Assembly: GCA_029392475.1 (NCBI GenBank)
Contig: CP113940.1
Span: forward strand, 186,001-250,000
DNA from: Streptococcaceae bacterium ESL0687
GTDB taxonomy: Bacteria > Bacillota > Bacilli > Lactobacillales > Streptococcaceae
Direction: 5' to 3'
Length of the DNA: 64,000 nucleotides
Shown here: positions 54,063-62,936 of the stretch, piece after piece
How the letters are laid out: the number at the start of each line of letters is the position of its first letter
Position numbering within the stretch: position 1 is the stretch's first letter
Position numbers and translations under genes: made by a program
Notes under the pieces: generated by a model
The model's input: the letters and a program-made list of their open reading frames with translations, nothing else
Told to the model about the DNA's origin: nothing
Databases searched by the model: none

Positions 54063-56813
54063 ATGAAAAAAGTTTCACAAAAAGTAATCTTCATAGCTTT
54101 CTTGCAAATATTTTTAATTTTTTTAGGAGTTAAGAGTGCTTATGCAAGTGCTGTGAACGATTATATAAAAAGTAATAATCTTAGTCCAGTAGGTGAATCT
54201 GTAAATTTACAGATAAGCATGCAGGACTCTAATGCCAATGGTGGTATTGGGATGGATTATCCTGGTGGAAAACCTTATCTTGTGATTATTCATGAAGTGG
54301 CAACTGAAGGATCAACCATAGATAATGAGATAGCGTTTATGGTAAGGAATCAAGAAAATGCCTTCGTCCATTCCTTTGTTGATGCAAATTCAATTAAAAC
54401 TATTGCTGATACAAGCAAAAAAGCTTGGGGAGCGGGTCCTTTTGGTAATCATTATGGAATCCAAATAGAACAAACTCGTGAGCGTTCAAAATTAGGTTTT
54501 GCCAAACAAATCGCAAATCTTGCTAGCTGGACAGCTGATCAATTGATTAAATATAATCTTGGTGCTCCGAAACTTGTAAGTGAATCGAGTAAGGATCTCG
54601 ATGGTAATCTAGCCAGTCATAAGAATATTTCTTACAAATGGGGTGGAACAGACCATGTTGACCCCGATTGGTATTGGGATAACAGAGGTCGTACCTATTT
54701 TGGTGAAACCTATGATATGGGCCAATTTAGGGAGCTTGTTGACTATTATTATCAACAGAGAGCCAATCCACCAAAGGTTATTAGTACTTCAGTTGAAGGA
54801 AATCCTTCAATAGGTAAGTTTTCTGTTCGTGTTAAAACTAATAATGTTCCAAATATGGAAGTTAAGGTTCCAATTTGGTCAAACGCTAATGGTCAAAGGG
54901 ATTTATATTGGTATCCAGCTCGTAAAGTAGCAGATGGTGAGTATGTAGCTGACTTTGATGGTAGCCACCATGATTATTATGTCGGTGATTATTCAATTCA
55001 TGCATATGCATATGCAAATAATAAGACATCAGCTATTGCAGTTAGCAATAAATTGGCTGTAGCCTTTGGTGCATCGCCGCAGATTACCAGTGCATCAGTT
55101 GAGGGAGATCCTTTAACTGGTAAATTCTCTGTTCGAGTTAAAACTAACAATATTGATGGTTTGACTGTTAAGGTTCCAATTTGGTCAAACGCTAATGGTC
55201 AAAGGGATTTATATTGGTATCCAGCTCGTAAAGTAGCAGATGGTGAGTATGTAGCTGACTTTGATGGTAGCCACCATGATTATTATGTTGGTGATTATTC
55301 AATTCATGCATATGCATATGCAAATAATAAGACATCAGCTATTGCAGTTAGCAATAAATTGGCTGTAGCCTTTGGTGCATCGCCGCAGATTACCAGTGCA
55401 TCAGTTGAGGGAGATCCTTTAACTGGTAAATTCTCTGTTCGAGTTAAAACTAACAATATTGATGGTTTGACTGTTAAGGTTCCAATTTGGTCAAACGCTA
55501 ATGGTCAAAGGGATTTATATTGGTATCCAGCTCGTAAAGTAGCAGATGGTGAGTATGTAGCTGACTTTGATGGTAGCCATCATGATTATTATGTCGGTGA
55601 TTATTCAATTCATGCATATGCATATGCAAATAATAAGACATCAGCTATTGCAGTTAGCAATAAATTGGCTATAGCCTTTGGTGCATCGCCGCAGATTACC
55701 AGTGCATCAGTTGAGGGAGATCCTTTAACTGGTAAATTCTCTGTTCGAGTTAAAACTAACAATATTGATGGTTTGACTGTTAAGGTTCCAATTTGGTCAA
55801 ACGCTAATGGTCAAAGGGATTTATATTGGTATCCAGCTCGTAAAGTAGCAGATGGTGAGTATGTAGCTGACTTTGATGGTAGCCATCATGATTATTATGT
55901 TGGTGATTATTCAATTCATGCATATGCATATGCAAATAATAAGACATCAGCTATTGCAGTTAGCAATAAATTGGCTGTAGCCTTTGGTGCATCGCCGCAG
56001 ATTACCAGTGCATCAGTTGAGGGAGATCCTTTAACTGGTAAATTCTCTGTTCGAGTTAAAACTAACAATATTGATGGTTTGACTGTTAAGGTTCCAATTT
56101 GGTCAAACGCTAATGGTCAAAGGGATTTATATTGGTATCCAGCTCGTAAAGTAGCAGATGGTGAGTATGTAGCTGACTTTGATGGTAGCCATCATGATTA
56201 TTATGTTGGTGATTATTCAATTCATGCATATGCATATGCAAATAATAAGACATCAGCTATTGCAGTTAGCAATAAATTGGCTGTAGCCTTTGGTACATCA
56301 ACCGAAGGAGGCTCAGCTAAAACTCCGGAATTTACCTTGCCTAACTTAAGCGCAGACCAGAAGGTTTGGTTTGATAAAACTTATCCGGCAGCCATGAAAT
56401 TAGCTAAGGAAAAGAACCTATATGCTTCTATTATGATGAGCCAGGCTATTGCTGAATCAGCTTGGGGACAAAGTGAACTTGCTAAAAATGCCAATAACTT
56501 ATTTGGTGTCAAAGCAGATAGTTCTTGGACAGGTGAGTACTACGAAAAAGATACTCTTGAATATGTTGATGGTAAACAGGTTACTGTTAAGGCTAAGTTT
56601 AGAAAATATTCTAGTATGGCAGAAAGTTTAGAAGACTATACTAAGAAGATTATTGGGTCACCAGACCGTTATAAAAATGTCTTAAGGTCTAATGCTCCAA
56701 CTTATGCTGATGCTGCACATGCCCTTCAAGAAGGTGGTTATGCAACTGATCCAAACTATGCAACTAGTCTTATAAATAGAATCAATAATTATAAATTAAA
56801 TGCTTTAGATTAG
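54063..56813 (+). CDS. Secreted peptidoglycan hydrolase: amidase + five Bsp-like repeats + glucosaminidase
   Basis: A 916-residue exported enzyme. Signal peptide 1-28 (AYA cleavage), then an N-acetylmuramoyl-L-alanine amidase type 2 domain with candidate zinc ligands H77, H186 and H198/D200 (about 45-225). Five 102-residue repeats follow (235-744) of the GBS Bsp-like type (YVGDYSIHAYAYANNKTSAIAVSNK), probably wall-binding. A C-terminal glucosaminidase of GH73 type (about 765-912) has SQAIAESAWGQS with its catalytic Glu. The strong promoter and AAGGAGG suggest high expression. Its position suggests remodelling of the polysaccharide-bearing wall. Confidence 0.92.
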   Translation: MKKVSQKVIFIAFLQIFLIFLGVKSAYASAVNDYIKSNNLSPVGESVNLQISMQDSNANGGIGMDYPGGKPYLVIIHEVATEGSTIDNEIAFMVRNQENAFVHSFVDANSIKTIADTSKKAWGAGPFGNHYGIQIEQTRERSKLGFAKQIANLASWTADQLIKYNLGAPKLVSESSKDLDGNLASHKNISYKWGGTDHVDPDWYWDNRGRTYFGETYDMGQFRELVDYYYQQRANPPKVISTSVEGNPSIGKFSVRVKTNNVPNMEVKVPIWSNANGQRDLYWYPARKVADGEYVADFDGSHHDYYVGDYSIHAYAYANNKTSAIAVSNKLAVAFGASPQITSASVEGDPLTGKFSVRVKTNNIDGLTVKVPIWSNANGQRDLYWYPARKVADGEYVADFDGSHHDYYVGDYSIHAYAYANNKTSAIAVSNKLAVAFGASPQITSASVEGDPLTGKFSVRVKTNNIDGLTVKVPIWSNANGQRDLYWYPARKVADGEYVADFDGSHHDYYVGDYSIHAYAYANNKTSAIAVSNKLAIAFGASPQITSASVEGDPLTGKFSVRVKTNNIDGLTVKVPIWSNANGQRDLYWYPARKVADGEYVADFDGSHHDYYVGDYSIHAYAYANNKTSAIAVSNKLAVAFGASPQITSASVEGDPLTGKFSVRVKTNNIDGLTVKVPIWSNANGQRDLYWYPARKVADGEYVADFDGSHHDYYVGDYSIHAYAYANNKTSAIAVSNKLAVAFGTSTEGGSAKTPEFTLPNLSADQKVWFDKTYPAAMKLAKEKNLYASIMMSQAIAESAWGQSELAKNANNLFGVKADSSWTGEYYEKDTLEYVDGKQVTVKAKFRKYSSMAESLEDYTKKIIGSPDRYKNVLRSNAPTYADAAHALQEGGYATDPNYATSLINRINNYKLNALD
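54765..56294 (+). repeat. Five tandem 306-bp repeats within the wall hydrolase gene
   Basis: Units: 54765-55070 (first ~100 bp diverged), 55071-55376, 55377-55682, 55683-55988, 55989-56294. The last four are almost identical at the DNA level, with a few silent differences, implying recent duplication or gene conversion. Confidence 0.95.
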
Positions 56814-56825
56814 GGGGAAAGCTTC

Positions 56826-57311
56826 GTGAAAAAGAAAGCACCATTAATTTTAACTTTAGTTTTAGTATCTCTTATGGCTGTCTTTTTCTACATGAAAAAT
56901 GATAAGCCTAAGACTACAACAACCAGTAAGGAATCATCTTCCAAGCAGGTAGAGGCATCGTCAGATTCTCTTTCTACTAGTGAAACATCTGCTAAGGAAA
57001 CAGCTGCCAGCTCTTCATCAGCTATAGGTGGTCAAGGTGGTGCTGGTCAAGTAAGTAGTACAGAGAGTAGCACAGATTCGACTCAGACTTCAGAAGATGT
57101 AGAAGCGCATTTTTCTGAGGAAGAAGCGGAAGCTAATAAAATTAAGGAGTCTGCCAGTAAGATTATATCAATTTCAGATGCTCGTTCTGAAATGAGAAAG
57201 GCTGGAATCAATGATAGCGACTTTAGTAATTTGGATATAAGTAAGTATATAAATGAAGCCCATGACAAGGGAGAGGATTTTATTAGCTACTTAAAAGATC
57301 AAGGATTTTAA
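56826..57311 (+). CDS. Ser/Thr-rich membrane-anchored protein of unknown function
   Basis: A 161-residue protein with GTG start after AGGGGGAAAG. One N-terminal hydrophobic helix (APLILTLVLVSLMAVFFYM), then an extended Ser/Thr/Glu-rich stretch (about 30-95) and a compact C-terminal helical domain (KIISISDARSEMRKAGINDSDFSNLDISKYINEAHDKGEDFISYLKDQGF). No lipobox or LPXTG motif. It follows the wall hydrolase by 12 bases, so they are probably co-transcribed. Not recognised; perhaps a partner or regulator of that enzyme. Confidence 0.7.
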   Translation: MKKKAPLILTLVLVSLMAVFFYMKNDKPKTTTTSKESSSKQVEASSDSLSTSETSAKETAASSSSAIGGQGGAGQVSSTESSTDSTQTSEDVEAHFSEEEAEANKIKESASKIISISDARSEMRKAGINDSDFSNLDISKYINEAHDKGEDFISYLKDQGF

Positions 57312-57346
57312 GAAAAAAAGGAGGTGAAAATTCACTTCCTTTTTTC
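57312..57346 (+). terminator. Terminator before glnR
   Basis: GGAGGTGAA pairs with TTCACTTCC (one G-T pair), flanked by A and T runs. Confidence 0.85.
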
Positions 57347-57347
57347 A

Positions 57348-57400
57348 TGTTATAAAATCTAACATAATTAGTTGACTTTTAAAGAAATTATAGTTAGAAT
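57348..57400 (+). promoter_or_regulatory. GlnR box and glnRA promoter
   Basis: TGTTA-TAAAATC-TAACA (57348-57364) fits the GlnR operator TGTNA-N7-TNACA exactly. The promoter TTGACT (57372-57377), 17 bases, TAGAAT (57395-57400) lies just downstream, so bound GlnR would block it when nitrogen is plentiful. Confidence 0.92.
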
Positions 57401-57422
57401 ATGTCTTGTAAAGGAGATCGAA

Positions 57423-57800
57423 GTGAAAGAAAGAGAATTACGTCGATCAATGGCGGTTTTTCCGATAGGAACCGTTATGAAACTAACTGATTTGTCTGCT
57501 CGTCAAATTCGGTATTATGAGGATAATGAATTAATTTTCCCCGACCGAAATGATGGGAATAGGCGGATGTATTCACTCAATGACATCGATGTCTTACTTG
57601 AAATTAAAGATTACATAGCAGATGGTTTAAATATCGCGCAAATTAAGAAAACTTATGAGCATGATAAGATGGAAAAGGCCAGCAAGCTATCAAAATCTGT
57701 AAGTGACAAGGAAGTTCGTCGTTTACTGGAGGCTGAATTAGTCCGTCAAAGTAGATTTATGGGTAAAGAAGGAACAAGTTTTGGACACAAGTCCATGTAA
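57423..57800 (+). CDS. glnR: Nitrogen-responsive repressor GlnR
   Basis: A 125-residue MerR-family repressor. MAVFPIGTVMKLTDLSARQIRYYEDNEL is the winged helix-turn-helix, and the C-terminal helix (RQSRFMGKEGTSFGHKSM) is the part that senses feedback-inhibited glutamine synthetase in other Firmicutes. GTG 57423 has AAGGAG six bases before it. The longer frame starts at TTG 57372, but that TTG is the -35 of the promoter. glnA follows after 15 bases. Confidence 0.96.
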   Translation: MKERELRRSMAVFPIGTVMKLTDLSARQIRYYEDNELIFPDRNDGNRRMYSLNDIDVLLEIKDYIADGLNIAQIKKTYEHDKMEKASKLSKSVSDKEVRRLLEAELVRQSRFMGKEGTSFGHKSM

Positions 57801-57815
57801 TGAAAAGGAGAAAGA

Positions 57816-59156
57816 ATGAAGGTTACTGCTGAGGATATCCGTCGCGATATTAAGGAAAAAAATGTTACATTTTTACGTTTAATGTTTACTGACATCATGG
57901 GAACTTTAAAAAATGTGGAAGTTCCAGCTACAGAAGAGCAGCTAGATAAAATTCTAGATAACAAGATGATGTTTGACGGATCTTCAATTGAAGGTTTTGT
58001 AAGAATCAATGAATCTGATATGTACCTATACCCAGATTTAGACACATGGATTGTCTTCCCATGGGGTGCTGAAAATGGTAAAGTTGCAGGTCTTATCTGT
58101 GATGTTTACAATCCTGATGGAACACCTTTTGCTGGGGACCCGCGTGGAAATCTTAAACGTTCTTTAGGAAAAATGGATGAGCTTGGATTCTCTTCATTTA
58201 ACCTTGGACCAGAGCCTGAATTCTTCCTTTTCAAACTTGATGAATTTGGTAATCCTACCCTTGAGGTAAATGACAAGGGTGGCTACTTTGACCTTGCGCC
58301 AACAGACCTTGCAGACAATACTCGTCGTGAAATCGTTAATGTTTTAACTCAACTTGGTTTTGAAGTTGAAGCGAGCCACCACGAGGTTGCAGTTGGACAA
58401 CATGAAATCGACTTTAAATATGCAAATGTACTTGAAGCTTGTGATAACATTCAAATCTTCAAGCTAGTTGTTAAGACTATCGCCCGTGAACATGGTTTAC
58501 ATGCAACATTTATGGCTAAACCTAAGTTTGGAATCAATGGTTCAGGGATGCACTGTAACATGTCTTTATTTGATAAAGAAGGAAACAATGTTTTCTATGA
58601 TCCAAAAGGGGAACTTGAACTTTCTACAACAGCTTATGAATTCCTAGCTGGACTTTTAAAACATGCTTACAACTTTACAGCTGTAACTAATCCAACAGTA
58701 AACAGCTACAAACGTTTGGTTCCAGGATATGAGGCACCTGTATACGTGGCTTGGGCTGGACGTAACCGTTCACCACTAATCCGCGTACCTGCTTCACGTG
58801 GTAAATCAACCCGTCTTGAGCTTCGTTCAGTTGACCCAACAGCTAACCCATACTTAGCACTTGCTGTATTACTTGAATCAGGACTTGATGGAATTGCCAA
58901 TAAGCTTACACCACCAGCTCCAGTTGAATCTAACATTTATGTGATGACTGAAGAAGAGCGCAAAGAAGCTGGAATTACTGACCTTCCTTCAACTCTTCAT
59001 AATGCAGTTAAGGCACTTAAGGAAGATGAAGTTGTTAAATCAGCTATGGGTAACCACATCTATACAAACTTCGTTGAAGCAAAACGTATTGAATGGGCAA
59101 GCTATGCACAATATGTTTCACAGTGGGAACTTGATAACTACTTAGAGTTATTCTAA
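57816..59156 (+). CDS. glnA: Glutamine synthetase, type I-alpha
   Basis: A 446-residue enzyme making glutamine from glutamate, ammonia and ATP, acting as dodecamer. FDGSSIEGF, the AEHHEV-like [13 protein letters not shown] (metal ligands), the [11 protein letters not shown] nucleotide region and NRSPLIRVP are all present. It lacks the adenylylation loop, as in GSI-alpha of low-GC Gram-positives. AAAGGAG precedes the ATG. Cotranscribed with glnR under its own box. Confidence 0.98.
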   Translation: MKVTAEDIRRDIKEKNVTFLRLMFTDIMGTLKNVEVPATEEQLDKILDNKMMFDGSSIEGFVRINESDMYLYPDLDTWIVFPWGAENGKVAGLICDVYNPDGTPFAGDPRGNLKRSLGKMDELGFSSFNLGPEPEFFLFKLDEFGNPTLEVNDKGGYFDLAPTDLADNTRREIVNVLTQLGFEVEASHHEVAVGQHEIDFKYANVLEACDNIQIFKLVVKTIAREHGLHATFMAKPKFGINGSGMHCNMSLFDKEGNNVFYDPKGELELSTTAYEFLAGLLKHAYNFTAVTNPTVNSYKRLVPGYEAPVYVAWAGRNRSPLIRVPASRGKSTRLELRSVDPTANPYLALAVLLESGLDGIANKLTPPAPVESNIYVMTEEERKEAGITDLPSTLHNAVKALKEDEVVKSAMGNHIYTNFVEAKRIEWASYAQYVSQWELDNYLELF

Positions 59157-59163
59157 GCAAGAA

Positions 59164-59195
59164 AAAAATCTAGGACATCTGTCCTAGATTTTTTG
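59164..59195. terminator. Bidirectional terminator between glnA and the CLC gene
   Basis: AAAAAATCTAGGAC-ATCT-GTCCTAGATTTTTT, perfect 14-bp stem serving both convergent genes. Confidence 0.93.
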
Positions 59196-60371
59196 TTTAC
59201 CGTAAATTGAGTTATTGAAGTTGAAGGTATAACTTGCAATGACTACGATAATAAAGTAGGGAAGGTTTTGAAAACCAAAGACCTCACCACCAATTAAGAT
59301 TGGGGATAGAAGGGTATTAGTTGCGCTAGAAAAGACAGCTGAATATCCTAGGGCTGCAAGAAAGGTTGCATCTAGTCCAAAAATTGCTGACAGGCTAACA
59401 CCAAGGCTTGCACCAATGGCAAAAAGTGGGGTTAATTCACCTCCTTGGAAACCAATGGCTAGGGTAAAGATAGTTAAGATAAATTTAAAAATAAAATCAA
59501 AAGAGTAAATGTCTCCACCTTTAATGGCAGCATCAATGAGGTTGGTTCCAAGACCAGCATAACGTCCGTCCCAGAGCACAATCATTAAAATTGAAAGGAT
59601 TAAACCACAGACCCCAATTTTTATCAGGGGATTTGGAAAAGTTTTGCTTAGTTTGCTTTTAGCAGTTTTAAGTAAATACGAGAAGGCAAAACCAGCTAGT
59701 CCAAAGATTATCCCAAGGAGGAGGATTTTTACAATTAGGTAAAAATCCAAATCAGGTAAGTTTTTAAGGTTGAAGGTGAATTTTTCAAGTCCCAGAAAAT
59801 CACTAGTATAGCTTGCTGTATAAGAGGCTACAAAGCAGGGAAGTAGAAGTTTGTAGTAAATTTTCCCTACAACTAGGACTTCAAGGGAAAAAATTGAAGC
59901 CGCAAGAGGAGTTTGAAAGAGTCCTGCAAAACCTGCTGCCATCCCAATCATTATAAGGGATTTATTAGATGCCTTGATTCCTAGTGCCTTACCTAGGTTG
60001 TAAGAACCGGTGGCTCCTAGCTGGACGGCAACTCCCTCTCGTCCGGCACTTCCGCCAAATAGGTGGGTAACCCAGGTTGATACGATGGCAAAGGGAATCA
60101 GCCTCTTAGGAATAACCTCTTCTTCTTCAGATGAAACGTCAAAGATAAGGCTCATCCCAGCCAGGGTCTTAGGCGAGTATTTTTTAAAGCAGTAGGCAAG
60201 TAAGATGCCTGCGGGAGCTAAAAATGGTATCAAATATATAAAATGTTCCTGCCTAAAATCACTTATTTTTGTTAAAATTTGGCCGAAGAAGGTATCAATT
60301 ATTCCAATTAAAAGGCCAACAAGGACTGCAAAAAGTGATAATTTAAGGATTTCTAGATAATACTTTCTCAT
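59184..60371 (-). CDS. CLC-F-type fluoride/proton antiporter
   Basis: A 395-residue CLC-family transporter with 10 or more helices. The anion motif reads GMSLIF instead of GSGIP, so Met73 replaces the chloride-binding Ser; the gating glutamate is E112 in GSAGREGVAVQ. The 39-residue distance Met73-E112 equals Met79-E118 in the characterised Enterococcus CLC-F. That group exports toxic fluoride in exchange for protons. Generic chloride-channel labels would miss this. The gene overlaps chorismate mutase by four bases (ATGA). No crcB riboswitch is visible upstream. Confidence 0.82.
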   Translation of the reverse strand: MRKYYLEILKLSLFAVLVGLLIGIIDTFFGQILTKISDFRQEHFIYLIPFLAPAGILLAYCFKKYSPKTLAGMSLIFDVSSEEEEVIPKRLIPFAIVSTWVTHLFGGSAGREGVAVQLGATGSYNLGKALGIKASNKSLIMIGMAAGFAGLFQTPLAASIFSLEVLVVGKIYYKLLLPCFVASYTASYTSDFLGLEKFTFNLKNLPDLDFYLIVKILLLGIIFGLAGFAFSYLLKTAKSKLSKTFPNPLIKIGVCGLILSILMIVLWDGRYAGLGTNLIDAAIKGGDIYSFDFIFKFILTIFTLAIGFQGGELTPLFAIGASLGVSLSAIFGLDATFLAALGYSAVFSSATNTLLSPILIGGEVFGFQNLPYFIIVVIASYTFNFNNSIYGKQKI

Positions 60372-60637
60372 TTGTTTAGGTACTGGCTCTGAAAATCTCT
60401 TGAATTTTTCATGATATCCTTGAAAGATTCAACAATAGTAGCTGAGTATTTTTCATCATCAACTCTTGATGCTACCTTTTCTAACACTAGGTCTTCTCGA
60501 CTAGAATCTAAAATCTGCATGTTATTTTCCATCTTGTAGTTGATAACTTGTTCAACGAGCTTCATTCTCTCTTCTAGTAGTTTGGTGATTTCAAAATCAA
60601 TCCCATCTATCTGTATGCGAATTTCATCTAAGTTCAT
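60368..60637 (-). CDS. Chorismate mutase (AroQ class)
   Basis: An 89-residue helical enzyme converting chorismate to prephenate for Phe/Tyr synthesis. Typical AroQ layout: LDEIRIQIDGIDFEITKLLEERMKLVEQVINYK carries the first active-site arginine and lysine, and the C-terminal helix contains FKDIMKNSRDFQSQYL. A single-domain enzyme without prephenate dehydratase or DAHP synthase fusion. ATGA overlap with the CLC gene couples them. Confidence 0.88.
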   Translation of the reverse strand: MNLDEIRIQIDGIDFEITKLLEERMKLVEQVINYKMENNMQILDSSREDLVLEKVASRVDDEKYSATIVESFKDIMKNSRDFQSQYLNK

Positions 60638-60656
60638 GTCAAAACCATTCCTTTTT

Positions 60657-60682
60657 TGTTATAATATATCTTACACATTATA
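60657..60682. promoter_or_regulatory. Overlapping divergent promoters
   Basis: Plus strand: TGT-TATAAT (TATAAT 60660-60665). Minus strand: TGC-TATAAT (TATAAT 60682-60677). Each -10 falls in the other gene's transcribed start region and the start sites would be about two bases apart, so the promoters cannot fire together. Confidence 0.65.
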
Positions 60683-60709
60683 GCAAATTTAAAAGGGGGA
60701 TTAAAGAAA

Positions 60710-61204
60710 GTGGAGAAAAAAATAAGTGATTATAAGTTGATGTTGGCCCAGTTTGAAGGCCTACTTTCTATGGATAATTTGAATGTCCTTTCTGTTCTCT
60801 CAAATGCATCCGCCCTTCTAAAAGAAACTCTACCAACCAGTGTTTTTGCAGGCTTTTATCTTTATGATGGTAGGGAATTAATTTTGGGTCCCTTCCAAGG
60901 GAGTGTTTCTTGTACCAATATTGAATTAGGACGTGGTGTCTGCGGTGAAAGTGCTGAAAAATTAGAGACAATTATTGTGGATGACGTCAGAGAGCATAAA
61001 AATTACATTGCCTGCGACTCAAAGGCTAGATCAGAGATAGTTGTTCCAATCGTCAAAAATGGTAGCTTACTTGGAGTCTTAGATTTAGATTCACCTAGTA
61101 CCCATGATTATGATCAAATAGACCAGGAGTACCTTGAAGAATTTAGTAGGATGTTGGCTGAAAAAACTGAATGGAAATTTGCCCAACTTGAGGTGGAAAA
61201 ATAA
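60710..61204 (+). CDS. Free methionine-R-sulfoxide reductase (GAF domain)
   Basis: A 164-residue GAF-domain enzyme that repairs free Met-R-sulfoxide with thioredoxin. Three cysteines, C68, C78 and C102 (in [29 protein letters not shown]), have the same spacing (10 and 24) as C84, C94 and C118 of E. coli fRMsr. GTG start with AAGGGGG upstream. It overlaps dnaX by one base; this GAF-dnaX pair is common in Lactobacillales. Confidence 0.92.
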   Translation: MEKKISDYKLMLAQFEGLLSMDNLNVLSVLSNASALLKETLPTSVFAGFYLYDGRELILGPFQGSVSCTNIELGRGVCGESAEKLETIIVDDVREHKNYIACDSKARSEIVVPIVKNGSLLGVLDLDSPSTHDYDQIDQEYLEEFSRMLAEKTEWKFAQLEVEK

Positions 61205-62892
61205 TGAGTTACCAAGCTTTATACCGAAAATATCGCTCCCAAAGATTTGATCAAATGGTCGGGCAAGAGGTTGTAGCAACAACCTTAAAGAATGCTGTTG
61301 TGAACAATCAAATAAGCCACGCTTATCTTTTTTCAGGACCTAGGGGTACGGGAAAGACCAGTGCTGCAAAAATATTTGCCAAGGCCATTAATTGCCCCAA
61401 TCAAGTTGACGGGGAGCCCTGTAATGAGTGCTTTATTTGCCAGTCCATATCAAAGGGAAACTTGGATGATGTAATTGAACTTGATGCGGCCAGTAATAAT
61501 GGAGTTGATGAAATTCGGGAAATCAGAGATAAGTCGACTTACGCTCCGAGCCTTGCCAACTATAAAATCTATATCATCGATGAGGTTCACATGTTGTCAA
61601 CAGGGGCATTTAATGCCCTTTTGAAGACCCTTGAGGAACCATCTGAAAATGTAGTTTTTATTTTAGCTACAACAGAGCTTCAAAAAATACCAGCAACTAT
61701 TTTATCAAGGGTTCAACGTTTTGAATTTAAAACCATAGGTAGTCAGGCCATTAAAAATCACTTGGAGCATATTCTTGATCTAGAAGGGGTATCCTTTGAA
61801 GATTCGGCCATTGAGGTAATTTCAAGGGCAGCAAATGGTGGGATGAGGGATGCCCTCTCAATTCTTGATCAAGTTTTGAGTTTATCTGATGGACTTGTAA
61901 AGCTTGAGGATTCACTTTTAGTAACTGGAAGTATCAGTAATCAAGCAATGGATGCCTATCTTGAGGCCCTTCTTTCCTTCAATACTAATCAGGCCCTATC
62001 AGAACTTGATACCTTATTTAATCAGGGTAAAAATATGCTTAGATTTACCGAGGACTTACTTTTTGCCTTGAGAGATCTTCTTTTGAAGCCTGATCTTGAT
62101 TTTGATAAAAATCTTATTTTTTCGTGGATTGATATAGCAAATGATAGCATGAAAACCCTGAAAAATTCCCTGCAGACCAAAATAATAGCTGATGTCATGA
62201 CTATAAAATTAACCAGCAGCAAGGATCTTGGAAGTAGGAGTGCTAGTGGTCAGGAAATTCATGTTAAAAATCTAGAAGATGAAATTCTTGCCTTAAAACT
62301 TAGATTAAAGGATCTTGAGGGAAGAATTTCTCAGCCGGTAGCTCCTTCAAAACCAGCCCTTCTTTCACAGGAGAAGGAAGCAGACAGTACGTTTGCTGAG
62401 TATTATGACCGGGAGAAGGTCTTTAGCGTCCTAAAAGAGGCAACCATGGAAGATAGGCAGACTACAATTAATGCCTGGGACGAGTTAATAGCTCACTTTA
62501 ATAAACCAAGTGAGCAGGCCCTTTTAAATAATACCAAACCTGTTGCTGCCAGCAGAAATTATGTCTTAATTACCTTCCCTCATGAAAATTTAGCCAAAAA
62601 GATTATGGAAAATCAGCTTTTACAGGCCCAATTTGGTAATCATTTGAGTAATATTATAGGAGTTGCTCCTGAAATAATTGCCCTGTCAGAAGAAGATTGG
62701 CTCAATCTGAGAAGTGAGTATGTGGCACAACTTAAGAAAAAGCAGACGCAAGATATCCAGGTACAGCAGCTACCAGATCAAGTTCCACTTGAAGAGGTGG
62801 CAGAGGAAGCTTCTAATAATCAACTTATAGAGAATGGCTTAAAGGATTTGAAAAATCTGCTGGGTGAAAAAGTTGTTGAAATTAATGATTAA
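61204..62892 (+). CDS. dnaX: DNA polymerase III subunit gamma/tau
   Basis: A 562-residue clamp-loader subunit. Walker A GPRGTGKT (45-52), zinc cysteines C64, C73, C76 and C79, Walker B IIDEVHMLS, sensor LATTE and the gamma C-terminal domains (about 240-360) are present; the tau-like part follows from about 390. No clear A-AAA-AAG frameshift site was seen, so both forms from one gene are not supported by the sequence. ATG overlaps the fRMsr stop. Confidence 0.96.
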   Translation: MSYQALYRKYRSQRFDQMVGQEVVATTLKNAVVNNQISHAYLFSGPRGTGKTSAAKIFAKAINCPNQVDGEPCNECFICQSISKGNLDDVIELDAASNNGVDEIREIRDKSTYAPSLANYKIYIIDEVHMLSTGAFNALLKTLEEPSENVVFILATTELQKIPATILSRVQRFEFKTIGSQAIKNHLEHILDLEGVSFEDSAIEVISRAANGGMRDALSILDQVLSLSDGLVKLEDSLLVTGSISNQAMDAYLEALLSFNTNQALSELDTLFNQGKNMLRFTEDLLFALRDLLLKPDLDFDKNLIFSWIDIANDSMKTLKNSLQTKIIADVMTIKLTSSKDLGSRSASGQEIHVKNLEDEILALKLRLKDLEGRISQPVAPSKPALLSQEKEADSTFAEYYDREKVFSVLKEATMEDRQTTINAWDELIAHFNKPSEQALLNNTKPVAASRNYVLITFPHENLAKKIMENQLLQAQFGNHLSNIIGVAPEIIALSEEDWLNLRSEYVAQLKKKQTQDIQVQQLPDQVPLEEVAEEASNNQLIENGLKDLKNLLGEKVVEIND

Positions 62893-62905
62893 AATTAGTA
62901 AAAAT

Positions 62906-62936
62906 AAAAAAACTAGGATTATCCTAGTTTTTTTAT
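62906..62936. terminator. Bidirectional terminator between dnaX and the RNase J gene
   Basis: AAAAAACTAGGAT-T-ATCCTAGTTTTTT-type stem with runs on both sides, overlapping the minus-strand stop codon region. Confidence 0.9.

Noticed and set aside
54765-56294. CRISPR-like repeated array
   Set aside because: The repeats are 306-bp in-frame protein repeats with no spacers.
54063-57311. Prophage lysis cassette
   Set aside because: The amidase has a signal peptide and wall-binding repeats, and there is no holin, integrase or structural phage gene nearby.
60638-60709. Fluoride (crcB) riboswitch before the CLC gene
   Set aside because: The leader on the minus strand is too short and has no crcB core motifs.
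62597-62760. dnaX programmed frameshift at AAAAAG runs
   Set aside because: The runs are not A-AAA-AAG in the needed frame and lie too far downstream for a gamma product.
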